NCBI RefSeq assembly: GCF_014356525.2
Contig: NC_052518.1
Span: forward strand, 4,196,162-4,260,161
Length of the DNA: 64,000 nucleotides
From: Nilaparvata lugens
Lineage: Eukaryota; Arthropoda; Insecta; Hemiptera; Delphacidae
Reading direction: 5' to 3'
In this document: in pieces, positions 53,621-64,000 of the stretch
How positions within the stretch are numbered: position 1 is the stretch's first letter
How the letters are laid out: each line of letters begins with the position of its first letter
Notes under the pieces: model-generated
Databases searched by the model: none
The model's input: the letters and a program-made list of their open reading frames with translations, nothing else
What the model was told of the DNA's origin: nothing
Program-made: the position numbers and the translations under genes

Positions 53621-55330
53621 AAAATAACATTGAAGAACATAATCAATAATCATTTATTGTCATGAAACACAAAGTGTTGTTGTAACAAATGTCAAATATA
53701 CTATAAAATTTAAAACAGTAAAAAAAATGTGTACAACAAAATCCTATCCTCACCTTTCCAATTCATTACCAGTAGGGTATCACGTATGCCTCAATGGAAC
53801 TGATATTAATATTGTATTAAAAAATAATTATATTTATACCTTATTTATTACCTGTAATGGTAATGTATCTGACATATGATATAGGCTATCTAATTTAGAA
53901 TGTGATGCGATAATTACAATCAATATTATGTTGAATTAAAAGAACAAAACCAAATATATATTGTTGTCTCAATCTATTATATTGTCTATATATTGTATAT
54001 TATACGTATATTATTGTCTGTATTATTAGGCACTCAAATCACTTTTAAAACTAGAATGCTCTCATCTAGGACAGCATATGACATAACTGTTTTTTTCTCT
54101 CATTCTTATCTGACTAAACAATTTCCAAGTTTTAATTTTAGATTGAATTTTGACGGACACATTTAAAGTCCTCTTGCTGAAGACAATGAGCTAAAGCTCC
54201 CTCGAATGGCAAACCACGTTAACTTTCAAACTTATACGCTCACTCTATGTGAGAAATCAATACACGAGTTCCTAGGTTCATCCCTAGGAAGTACTAGCCT
54301 ATATATGGGCGTGTATATTTATACCAACCTATATATATCCTATGACCCACTTCCTATAAGGTTGGGTTTATCCAACCATTCACAGAGAAAACATTTCATG
54401 CTATCATAACACCATATTATCTTCTCTAGATTGATTGAGAGATTACTTACTGGAAGATGGACTGTTGAAAGAATCAATTTATTTATTTATTTATTCGATT
54501 TCCTACAGTTACAACAATTTCCAACTCAAGTAGGTTACAGTTATGTGAAAGAATACAAGAATAGAATAGAAAGTGTTTTTTCACAGAAAAACAATAAATA
54601 AAATACAACAATAGTAGATGAAAATTTATAAAACTTAGAACACAATAGAACTAAGTATTGACTTACTACCCTTATAAAAAGACAATAATAATTATAAAAG
54701 TGCTATACATTCAAAATAATCTAACAGCACAAATTTAATAAAGCAACGCAATAACAATCAAAATTGATAGTGAAATGATATTATAATATTTTAAAAGTTA
54801 CTTGATAAACATGCAATATAAGCTAACAAAACAAGTTCAAAAATGTAAAACAATACTTTTTCAATTTATTTATTTCAAAATACAATTTCAATAAAAACAG
54901 TATACATCTATTTAATCGCTATATTAGCTACCTATTTGAGTGATATCGAAAAAACATTCCAAATTACATAATAACCAAATTGTTAATAGGTACTATAGGA
55001 GAAACACTAATTCAACAGCAACAAGCTTAAAAATATAAGAATAAAAACATGATCAAATAATATATGTATGAGAATATAGTTACTCAAAATGTAATAATAA
55101 GGTAGAATAAAAAAAAAAATACAAAGCAGCAAGTGATCAATACATAAACGCAAAACAAAGTGGTAACGTATATAGTACAGCTGGAAATAAAACAAGGATT
55201 TTATAAAATATAAGAAAGGAGTACCGGTGACAGAATAATATAAAAGAGAGAAATGAAAAAGAGACTTGACACATCTAGCAGAACTTACTGTAAGCAATAT
55301 ATGGACGGCGGGAGAAGCCTCCACCAAATA
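53621..55330. other. Upstream AT-rich DNA with LINE 3'-like scraps
   Basis: 53640-53690 and 54475-54600 look like minus-strand LINE tails (TTTATTTATTTATTTATTC). Open frames such as 54206-54409 resemble nothing known to me. Confidence 0.4.
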
Positions 55331-56135
55331 TGTAAGCAAGATGTGCCTTCACCGAATATGTAAGGGTGGGAAAATGAAAAACAAGAAAAGATCGTACAGG
55401 TTTTTGATATTTAAAACAAAACAATAAATTATTTATTACAAAATTAGAATTATAATTAGAAATTACGAAATAATAATAATCAGATGAATATTTCAGGGGC
55501 TACTCGCTTTGCTGCTAGTGAGGATTCAATTGATGTGGTTATGAAAAATTTAAGAACAATGACTCAGTAGTCACCTACCTTTTTGAAAATGGCTTCCCAC
55601 TTTGGCATCCTCTGGTATTTCGCGGCGTTAATTATTAATTAAAAAATCAAAATAACTGATCTAATATGAAATGGGTTCAGATCCCGTCCTATTCAATAAT
55701 ACAATTCTCTTTAAACTGCCCGAACTGCGACAGGAAAACTGTATTTATAAAACAAGAGCAAAATCTATCCCCTTCACCAGAACAACCGGACTTTACTCAC
55801 AGTCCTATCGAACGAGCTCACACACACAACCAAAAGTAAAATTTTGGGTATTCACATAACTCAGTCAATGCCAAACATGGAAGCCATTTCAAATACATAT
55901 TTTTATCAGTTGCACAAGCGGCACGTTTGTTATTAAAAACAAAAAGAGAAGCTACATTAATTTTGACAACAAATGAAATAAACAATCTTTCTGTCGATGA
56001 CAAAAATTGTTCAAAGACAAAAACACTGTTCATTAAACTTTTCTAAATTAAAACTGTAAAATCCTGATCAATATGAGATAAATATATGATTCATATATAT
56101 ATATATATATGTCCCATATGACCAGGTGACACATC
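55331..56135. repeat. Repeated 0.75-kb unit, copy 1
   Basis: Shares with 57735-58394 the blocks CTACTCGCTT, TAAACTGCCCGA, TCACAGTCCTA, AATGCCAAACATG and GCACGTTTGTTATTAAAAAC, and ends ATATGACCAGGTGACA. Divergence is substantial (many indels). No coding content recognised. Confidence 0.8.
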
Positions 56136-56567
56136 ACCCATCCCGCTGAAAGACTCGTCCCTGAGTCTGTAGTCAAGAGGGGAACAAAAAAAAATTAAAC
56201 AAAATAATATACACCGGAAACAAACGTGTGCCTGATTGACTTGATAATGCTACTATACATTGAAATCAAACATTTTCGCCACACTGCACAGAAAGCAGCT
56301 GTTTTCCAGTCCCTACGTAGATCTGAAAGACCTTGTTTGCAGACGACGTCAGAAAAGGGTTTCTTTTCCGGTCTAGGCCAGAAAGTTGTCTCTTTCCAGC
56401 CGCTTATGGCTGGAAACAACGCGCTAATTATTATTAATAAGTCATCCGCTAGATCGGGCGAGTGTCCACTTTCATAATAAGCTGAAGTCGCCATGATTTT
56501 AGTTCCAGTTTCGAATCAAACTAATTCGCTTCGCAACCAGTTTTATTCAATTATTTATTGTTGATTA

Positions 56568-56810
56568 GTGCATTCCGAATTTTCAAAAATGCTTGAAGAT
56601 GACTGTGGTATTCCAAGTGAAATTTTAAAAGAATCTGAAATCCTGACTGCAAATCTTCTACCACTGAAATCAAGAGATAGGTACGATAGCTTAACGAGTA
56701 TTCTTTATTTTGTATTCTTTATTTATTTTGTCAGCAATACCTGTAGTGTGGCGAAAAATATCGTTCGCACCACGGGCAAAAATGTTTTTCCAGCTCTCAA
56801 TCTTTTCTAG
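56568..56810 (+). other. Open frame of 80 codons, possible tyrosine-recombinase transposon N-terminus
   Basis: From residue 8 it reads MLEDDCGIPSEILKE and NLLPLKSRDRYDS, which reminds me of N-termini of insect Crypton-like recombinases (LLPxKSxxRYxxxY). After that it is hydrophobic and ends at a stop in a hairpin element. Short and unverified. Confidence 0.25.
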
Positions 56811-56890
56811 TCCTCGGCCTACGGCCTCGGACTTGAAAACCGATTTCGAGCTGGAAAAATCTCATTTTCTGCTCTAGGTGCGAAATATAC
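56752..56890. mobile_element. Hairpin element with GC-rich core
   Basis: CGTTCGCACC and TTTTTCCAGCTC at the left pair with GAGCTGGAAAAATC and GGTGCGAAAT at the right; the core is GTCCTCGGCCTACGGCCTCG. Confidence 0.6.
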
Positions 56891-57170
56891 TATTACATAG
56901 AAAGGTAGGCTACTCAAACTAAAATACAAACATTCAAATCAAATTCAAAATGAAACTATGCTGCACAATAACATTGATTAAATATGAAACTAACTTTCAA
57001 TATTATACACATTAATATGCATTGCACTTTAGTTTAATCTCATCTTGAAAATAAGACGTACATGAATATTCAACTATTATGAAAAGAAAATCTCAATTGA
57101 CAATATATTTATTTGTGAATCAACATTGAACTACTTCAAAAGCTGCAAAAAATCGAAGAAGAAAAAAAGT

Positions 57171-57276
57171 GTTCATTAAACTTTTCTAAATTAAAACTCT
57201 AAAATCCTGATCAATATGAGATAAATATATGATTCATATAAAATATGTCCCATATGACCAGGTGACAATACAAAGT
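57171..57276. repeat. Repeated unit, right end only (copy 3)
   Basis: TTCATTAAACTTTTCTAAAT to CCATATGACCAGGTGACA matches 56028-56135 at most positions. Its left part is a different sequence. Confidence 0.8.
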
Positions 57277-57536
57277 ATGTTTATGTTTTTGAAGGGATGG
57301 ATTCAAAGGTTCAAAGAGCCTCACACGTCAACCGAAGCTTACTGTGTGTCCCAAAGTATGTTTAAAAATATATCCTAATTGTTTCAAAAATTTAATTCAT
57401 AAAAACATACTTTACTTTTTTTTAAAAAGTTAGGAAACTTGAGTTTGCAAACAATCATCAAAATTTAATGTATTGATAGTAGAAAATGGACTAATGAGTT
57501 CTCATATTGATAAAAATAAAAAATAAAAGTATGTTA

Positions 57537-57734
57537 GTTAGGCAAACCAACTCCTGTATCCTTTACAAGGTCCAGGAATTTTTTCCCTTTACTAAAATCC
57601 CATTCCTCACCTGTTGCTTGCAGCCAAACATCGCCCTCCCTTCTTCTAGCTCCAAGGTCTTTCGCAATCCAGTATGATATGCTTAGCAGTCTCTTCAGAT
57701 TGATTACAAAGCCTACTTGTAAGGAAGCGGTGAC
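57537..57734 (-). pseudogene. LINE reverse transcriptase C-terminus, part 2 of a split copy
   Basis: The minus strand reads RLCNQSEETAKHIILDCERP (a CCHC-like knuckle of R1/jockey-type LINEs) and, one frame over, EGDVWLQATGEEWDFSKG and FLDLVKDTGVGLPN with a stop near 57537. It is the continuation of 59392-59600. Confidence 0.65.
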
Positions 57735-59391
57735 ACTTTTACTAAATATGCAAAAGGGGGAATGAAAAATGATAACAAAATAAGAACAGAATAATTAGAA
57801 CTTTAATTAATTGGTATCTTTCGGTTTTACATGGTTGAATATGATAAATATCATTTTTTTCTATTCCAAAAAGGTAAAATATAAATATATATATATACAA
57901 ACACAATATTGAAATGAAATTAATGGGGAAACTACTCGCTTGCTGCTAATGATGATTCAATCTTTGTGGTTATGAAAATTAAGAACAATATCTTATCCAG
58001 TAATCACCTACCTTTTGAAGATGGCTTTCCCCTTTGGCTGAAACGCGATTTTACAGTTAGTATATAAAAACAAAAATTAACTGAACCAATGAATAGGCTC
58101 AGAACCTGTCTCCCTTAATAATATAATTATTTTTAAACTGCCCGATCTGTGACAGAGTAACTGTATTATAAAACGAAACAAGTCTAGCCTTTTTCACTGG
58201 ATCAGCCGGACTTACTCACAGTCCTAACGAACGAACTCTGCCTCAAAAGATAAATTTTGGGTATTAATATAAACTCAGCCAATGCCAAACATGAAAGCCA
58301 TCTCAAGTACATATTATTCTATCTATCGCACAAGCGCACGTTTGTTATTAAAAACAGAGAGAAGCTAACGTTAATATTGACAACAAATAAAAAAATCTGG
58401 TGTGGTACACTCACACAACTTTCCTTGCTCATATTTGAAACTACAATCAGACTTCTGTATATGTGTATATATGATTGTTTTCAGAGTACTTTTTCCTTTG
58501 TGTAAATAATTGTGAAATTCGATGATTTTTTTAGTCGTCATTTTTTAAAGTCGTCAAAACAGCTGTTCTACAGATGAAATATCTCGACTATGTGTTATTT
58601 TTATGAACTGCGCTACCTACCTACCTCATGCACGAGAAGGAGGTTACTAAGTCCAAGGATGGGGTGGACCTCCCATTAGTTTCCCAGAAAGGAGACTCAT
58701 GCCAGTTGATAGAGCTGATAAATAACTATACAGGGTATGAATTTGAAAAAAATCGGTCAAGTTATTTTTGAGAAAATCGTGAAAAACATGGTTTTTAGTA
58801 ACTATCCACCATTTTTCTCAAGAATATTACGGAGCTCCTGCAATTCTTCCAGAAATGAGACTCATGTCAGTTGATAGGGCTTATAAATAGCTATCCATGG
58901 TATAAATTTGAAGAAAATCGTTAGAGCCGTTTTCGAGGAAACCGTGAATAACATGGTTTTTTAGTCATTATCCGCCATTTTTCTCAAGAATATTACGGAG
59001 CTCCTGAAATTTTCCCAGAAATGAGACTCATTCCAGTTGATAGGGCTTATAAATAGCTATCCATGGTATAAATTTGAAGAAAATCGTTAGAGCCGTTTTC
59101 GAGGAAACCGTGAATAACATGGTTTTTTAGTCATTATCCGCCATTTTTCTCAAGAATATTACGGAGCTCCTGAAATTTTCCCAGAAATGAGACTCATTCC
59201 AGTTGATAGGGCTTATAAATAGCTATCCATGGTATGAATTTGAAGAAAATCGTTAGAGCCGTTTTCGAGAAAACCGCGAAAAACATGGTTTTTTAGTAAT
59301 TATCCGCCATTTTTCTCAATAATAAAAACTCTAAAATCCTGACCAATATGAGATAAATATATGATTCATATATATGTCCCCTATGACCAGG
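57735..59391. mobile_element. Repeated unit copy 2, inserted in a LINE, with a nested 166-bp array element
   Basis: GTGACA stands at both borders (about 57730-57735 and 59386-59391). The body (to 58394) and the tail (59326-59391) match copy 1 at 55331-56135; between them lies an inverted copy of the 166-bp array element. Confidence 0.65.
58395..59325 (-). mobile_element. 166-bp array element, inverted copy
   Basis: Starts TCTGGTGTGGTACACTCACA, the complement of the right end of 22589-23790, and contains about four units with GGAGCTCCTG spaced by exactly 166 bp (58831, 58997, 59163). The end with the GT repeat is missing. Confidence 0.8.
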
Positions 59392-59600
59392 TGACATACT
59401 TATCTGGCTTTCATTTCTGAGTCCAATTGTGTGGAGATGTTTCCTGAAGTGGCCATATCAGGGCAATCACCTGCTTGACCTGACGTCTACCCAGACTCAC
59501 CAGCCAGCTGGTGAAGCGAGGGCTTGTGTCTGCCAGCAGCCTTTTGCCAAGTGCTTGACCAGGGTGACCCTGCTATTGCTGGTGATGTAAGTCCCTGGAC
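59392..59600 (-). pseudogene. LINE reverse transcriptase C-terminal region, part 1 of a split copy
   Basis: The minus strand encodes SLGRRQVKQVIALI and, after a frameshift, GHFRKHLHTIGLRNESQ, the segment that precedes the zinc knuckle in R1/jockey LINEs. The knuckle is found at 57537-57734 beyond the insertion. Confidence 0.65.
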
Positions 59601-59911
59601 CAAAGTAAGTCAAGCAATAATCATTCAAAAGCATGATGCAAGTAGTAGACAAAGGAATGTCATAAAAACACTTCACATGAATGTTTATTAAAGGAATGTC
59701 AATGCACTATGACACCAAAAATAATGCTGCACTCTTGGGCTGGCCACTAACGGTAGGATGACATGCATGTTTATCATGCACACACACACACACACACATT
59801 TTCATCATACATGCTTTGCCTCAGCGAGAGGCTTATTCTAACATAAAATAAACAAACAATAACAATAAATATACCATTGGTGAATTACAAAAGTATAATG
59901 ATAGAGAAATA
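59601..59911. other. Unassigned DNA with a short CA repeat
   Basis: (CA)n at about 59788-59800; otherwise unrecognised. Confidence 0.5.
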
Positions 59912-60536
59912 ATTAAGGCTGTGCAAAGGCTAAAAATAAACTTTCTACTCGTGATATTTTTCAAAGTTTTTCGATTTTTATATCATCAAACTATCAAAAT
60001 GAAAAAGTTTTTGCAGGAAAATTTTTTTTCCGATCATTACTTTTTGAGATATGAGCGCCTACAGTTTAAATTTTTGGGACAGAACATTTCAAATTCGGTA
60101 AGATATAAATCCATGAGATTTAGAGGATGGATTCTTCATGGTATTGTTGATCTAGTAAAACAAAAATTTTCTGAAAATATCAATTTCTGAAAAAGTTATT
60201 CAATTTACCAAAAATAACTCAACTAAAAGTCATTTTTAGTAAATTGAATAACTACCTGTCTTAAAAATTTATATTTTCAGAAAATTTTTGTTTAAATAGA
60301 TCAACAATACCATGAAGAATCTATCCTCTAAATCTCATGGATTTACCTCCTTCCGAATTTGAAATGTTCTGTCCCAAAAATTTAAACTTTAGGCGCTCAT
60401 AACTCAAAAAGTAATGATCAGAAAAAAATGTTTTCCTGAGAAAACTTTTTCATTTTGATAGCTTGATGATATACAAATCGAAAAACTTTAAAAATATCAG
60501 TAGAAAGTTTATTTTTAGCCTTTGCACAGCCTTAAT
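59912..60536. mobile_element. Fold-back element, 625 bp, arms about 300 bp
   Basis: GGCTGTGCAAAGGCTAAAAA at the left is mirrored at the right; internal landmarks TTTAAATTTTTGGGACAGAA and CCATGAGATTTAGAGGATGG are mirrored too. TTAA lies at both outer ends, either as terminal bases or as a TTAA duplication. A half copy is at 10960-11392. Confidence 0.85.
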
Positions 60537-60938
60537 CTCAGAGCAACGAAGAAAAACCAATAGGAGAAACAAAAACCTAATCTCAAAACATTTTGCTTCA
60601 AGTCTTTCGCTGCGATGACACAAAAGTTATGAGGACCTGTGTATATAATGCATGTCCTTACGTTAGTGGCCAGCCTTAAATGCAATAGTAGACACACAAA
60701 AGAAGTCTATTCCAGCTGAAACAACCTCACTGCCTGAAGATTGTTACACCATTTCAGTGAATACCCTAACTCACCCTGTATTATAGTGAAACGTCTCATA
60801 TTATAGCACGACACTTGTTAGGTCAACCTCTATCCATAGCCCGAATGTCAACCAAATCTGAGAGATTTGCATTTTTCATGAAATCTATAATGGATTTTTT
60901 GTAAAAATGGCCAAAAATTAAAATTGCTCACACTCTCA

Positions 60939-61474
60939 GAATAGTTATTTGTGCAACTAGTGCGCAAAGTGACAGTTTGCTGCACCGAAAGAAACGTTTA
61001 CGCCCGAGCCGTAGGCGATGGCGGAATGGCTTCTTGAGTGCAGCAGAGGAACTTTGCGCACGTATTTCACATTAAGTTTTTCCTACAGTTACCATTGAAT
61101 ATGAAAAGTGGGTAATTATGGGTAAAATTGCCTGAAATGCATCAAATGTTTTTCTGTGTAATTTTATTATTGATAAAAACCTTAATCCTAAAATCCTAAA
61201 GTCCTCGTTGTCCTTGGTTATAATATATAATGAATAATAATTAGCGCGTTGTGCTTGGTTGCACCTCTGCTCACTATAGCAGCCACAGCAGTCACTGTTA
61301 CCAACTTCATTTTGATTTTGCTGCACTGTTGCTCCATATAACCTACTAAGTATTTTGCGTTGCCATGTTGCAAATCTGGAGTGCAGAAAAATTTTTCCCG
61401 CACTAGAGCGGAAAAGTGATTCTTTGCGTTCTGTAATCAGTGCAGCAATGGCCACTTTTCAACGTAACTGTAGG
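60939..61474. mobile_element. AATAGTTATTTGTGCAAC family, copy 2
   Basis: Same ends and size as the insertion in the LINE (39301-39836) and about 95% similar by eye over most of its length. Confidence 0.8.
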
Positions 61475-62009
61475 AAATAGTTATTTGTGCAACTAGTGCG
61501 CAAAGTGACAGTTTGCTGCATCGAAAGAAACGTTTACGCCCGAGCCGTAGGCGAGGGCGGAATGGTTTCTTGAGTGCAGCAAACGAACTTTGCGCACGTA
61601 TTTCACATTACATTTTTCCTACAGTTACCATTGAATATGAAAAGTGGGTAATTATGGGTAAAATTGCCTGAATAATGTAGTAGTGTTTGAATGGCGGGGG
61701 GCGGCTGTGTGGTGTGTGCTGTGGTGGCACTGTGCTGTCGTTGTCCTTGGTTATAATATCTACTTAATAATTAGCGCGTTGTGCTTCGTTGCACCTCTGC
61801 TCACTATAGCAGCCACAGCAGTCACTGTTACCAACTTAATTTTGATTTTGCTGCACTGGTGCTCCATTTTACCTACTAACTATTTTGCGTTGTCATGCTG
61901 CAAATCTGGAGTACGCAAAGTACTCACTTTGCGCACTAGTGCGGAAAAGTGATTCTTTGCAGCCTGCAATCAGTGCACAAATGGTCACTTTTCAGGGTAT
62001 CTGTAGGAA
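61475..62009. mobile_element. AATAGTTATTTGTGCAAC family, copy 3, directly behind copy 2
   Basis: Joined head to tail with copy 2 at GTAGGAAATAGTTATTT. Its middle differs (a G/T-rich stretch around 61695-61740), and it ends TCTGTAGG. Confidence 0.75.
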
Positions 62010-62483
62010 AATGATATTACTTGACGAGAGGAACAAAAATATGTCATCACATTCACGAAATTCCCTCCTATTCTTGAGTTATAAGCATTTGAAGATGAGT
62101 GATTTCTGTGACCTGTGAGTGAAGGGAAGATTATAATTATGTTTCAGTGGATAAATCACTCTGTATTGTAGCAAATAACTCATATTATAGCATATACTTG
62201 TTAGGTCAACCTCTATCCATAGCCCAAATATCAACCAAATCTGGGAGATTTGAATTTTCCATGAAATCCATGAATAAAACATAATGGATTTTTGCAAAAA
62301 TGGGTAAAAATTAAAATCGCTCAAACTCTCAGGAATGATAGTACTTGACGAGAGCAACAATATTATGTTATCACATTGGCCAAATTCATTCCTATTCTTG
62401 ATTTTATAAGCATTTGAAGATGAGTGATATTTTTGCTCTCAAAGTGGAGGAAAAATTCTTGCAGATCACGGATTACCTGCTAG

Positions 62484-62910
62484 TCGATAAATAATAATTA
62501 TTAAACGAAAATCCAAAGATAAATGCTGTAAAAACCACCCCGTAGACTTTTGCTTTTGCAAATATTGACAACAGGGTTAACAGCTATAGTGAGGTCCACG
62601 TTATAATGACAGTATTTGATTAACTTTGGTGTTGCTATTCTTGTCTATCATTCGACAAAGCAGGTAGTTCTATCCTTTTCTAGCTCCGCAATGATGCCAA
62701 ATCTGTTTTTGACAATGTAGAAATATAATTAATTAAGACAGAGAATCGGCACGTTGTTCTCCTATTTTCATCCACTGCCATTATAACGTGGACCTCACTA
62801 TAGATGAAGAATCGACAAAAATTATTTAACTAGCATTTAAAATGTGAAATTATTTCTAAGTTTACAGCATTTAACTTTGGATTTTTCGTTTTTAATAATA
62901 ATTATAATTA
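62484..62910. mobile_element. SINE-tail fold-back opened by a mariner-like MITE
   Basis: AACGAAAATCCAAAGATAAA and GACAACAGGGTTAACAGC on the left, TTTACAGCATTTAACTTTGG and TTTTTCGTTTTTAATAATAA on the right. The interruption is at the CAGC/TA/GATG site, intact at 49917-49926. Confidence 0.8.
62587..62800. mobile_element. Complete mariner-like MITE, TA target duplication
   Basis: 214 bp. Ends TAGTGAGGTCCACGTTATAA and the exact complement, about 27-bp inverted repeats, flanked by TA on each side. This is the reference copy for the family at 3.8-5.2, 32.6, 49.6, 50.5 and 51.3 kb. TA duplication fits Tc1/mariner. Confidence 0.88.
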
Positions 62911-64000
62911 ACATGATTTGTTTTCTTGAGGTTGAAATAAAAATAAAAAATAAGATTCCAAAAATGAAGATTTATTACAACATAATATTCCAAACAGGTC
63001 ACAGAACATTAATTTCATCTTAGTAGTGAATTTTTATAAATTAAATCAAACATCATCATCGACATAACTACTTAACAATAACGCTAGCTGAGCTAATTAT
63101 TGGATTTCTGTTATTTTTGAACATAAAGTATTTTACTTTGGTTTTGTTGAAAGTGGACCAATTTTTGATAAATTATTAATTTGTAATATTCCCATTGTTT
63201 ATGGGTAATGGTATTATTGAAGCACTGTGTGTTGAAACATTTATCCAGTCTATGACACTTCACCACAAGCTATCTCCATACAAATGATTTAAAAGCACAG
63301 CCGAGTATTATAATTAGTTCAATTTTTATCCTACTCTATTACTTACATAACTAATTTCATAAAGACTAATGGTGCTTTCAACCCATATTACACTTTTCAA
63401 TAAACAACAACACAAGAAGACAAACACAAAAATAAAAATTAGTTTCCAACTGCAAATAATTATGAAGATAAATGTCAATTGGAAAAATTAAAAAGAGAAA
63501 ACTATTTTTTTCAAAATGTTGAACTTTCCAGGAAAACAAAAGCTGAGTCTGTTGCTCAAAATACTGATATTAACATACAGGAACTGACTTGAAAGAAACA
63601 CTTTGTCTAGTCAGACAAGTGATTTGAAACAAACATTAATAGATAAATCACCTTGTCGTTAATATAATAAAATGGAAGAATTTCTTGTTATTTTCAGTTG
63701 TTACAGATGAACAGTCTACAAAGGGATCATAATTGGAAAATAACTATATTATAGAATCATTTAAAGCAATCACCATTCCCGTAGAGCCCCAAAATCCTAC
63801 TTTTATTTCAGAATCTAAGTCATGGTCATTAAGACTCAGATAATCTATAGTATTTTATAATTTATTATTAATACAGATGAATTAAGATTGATGCGCTTAC
63901 ATAACAAAAATGTCAGAAGGTAACTCATACCTTGTCAGGTATAAATAATTCGTTAGTATCTATGAAGAATTAACCAAAATAATTTTTAATACTTGGAGCA
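62911..64000. other. AT-rich DNA, gene content unresolved
   Basis: No repeat recognised; this could be unique sequence. AATAAA on minus near 62968 could be a poly(A) signal of a minus-strand gene that begins to the right. A GACAAG|GTATGAG donor-like site lies at 63924-63936. Confidence 0.3.

Larger units (their letters stand above)
60752..62440. repeat. Two copies of one repeat; the first is opened by two nested elements
   Basis: 60752-60938 plus 62010-62130 align with 62142-62440: GTTAGGTCAACCTCTATCCA, AACCAAATCTG, ACTCTCAG then ATTACTTGACGAGAG, and CATTTGAAGATGAGTGAT. The second copy acts as the empty site. Confidence 0.8.

Noticed and set aside
54206..54409. 67-codon plus-strand frame upstream of PPIP5K
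   Set aside because: No recognised motif, and composition like surrounding AT-rich DNA.
55331..59391. A pair of long terminal repeats of an LTR retrotransposon
   Set aside because: The repeated units are diverged, there are three right ends, and no gag-pol frame or primer-binding site lies between them.

Overview
This window looks like AT-rich nuclear DNA from an insect, probably a hemipteran such as a planthopper. The organism is inferred, not shown. The reasons are GT-AG introns of 2-7 kb, a (CCTAA)n/(TTAGG)n insect-type telomeric tract at about 5.2 kb, RTE- and jockey/CR1-like LINEs, and a protein that matches the insect form of a known kinase. There is no prokaryotic or viral gene organisation and no CRISPR array.

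Only one host gene is well supported. It is PPIP5K (inositol hexakisphosphate and diphosphoinositol-pentakisphosphate kinase, VIP1 family) on the minus strand. Twelve exons could be placed with matching splice phases from an initiator at 52772 down to 5453. They encode about the first 547 residues: a short N-terminus, the complete ATP-grasp kinase domain, and the start of the histidine-phosphatase-like domain with its RHGDRTP motif. The rest of the gene lies to the left of the window. All DNA from 1 to 5452 and between exons is intronic; 52773-64000 is upstream DNA in which no second host gene is convincing.

The other ~97% is dominated by transposon debris. Region 0.3-5.3 kb holds a mariner-like transposase fragment folded back on itself, and a deleted PIF/Harbinger element carrying remnants of both its genes inside an older repeat. 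Region 6-27 kb holds fold-back and MITE-like elements, minisatellites, a 166-bp-period tandem repeat, and two decayed copies of the 3' end of a PPIP5K exon. Region 28-36 kb is a LINE graveyard. Region 38.5-44.5 kb holds a nearly intact RTE-type LINE that landed in a SINE-related fold-back and was itself hit by a small element; next to it are a tRNA-derived SINE and a 1.6-kb palindrome. Region 48-52 kb has several MITEs and a truncated LINE. Region 55-62.6 kb has repeated units and multi-layer nested insertions whose order can be read from empty sites and target-site duplications.

I found no clearly new biological system. The most informative observations are the reconstructed PPIP5K exon structure, the mutated exon duplicates in its intron, several insertions with exact target-site duplications, and several long perfect or near-perfect inverted repeats that could form hairpin RNA if read through during PPIP5K transcription.
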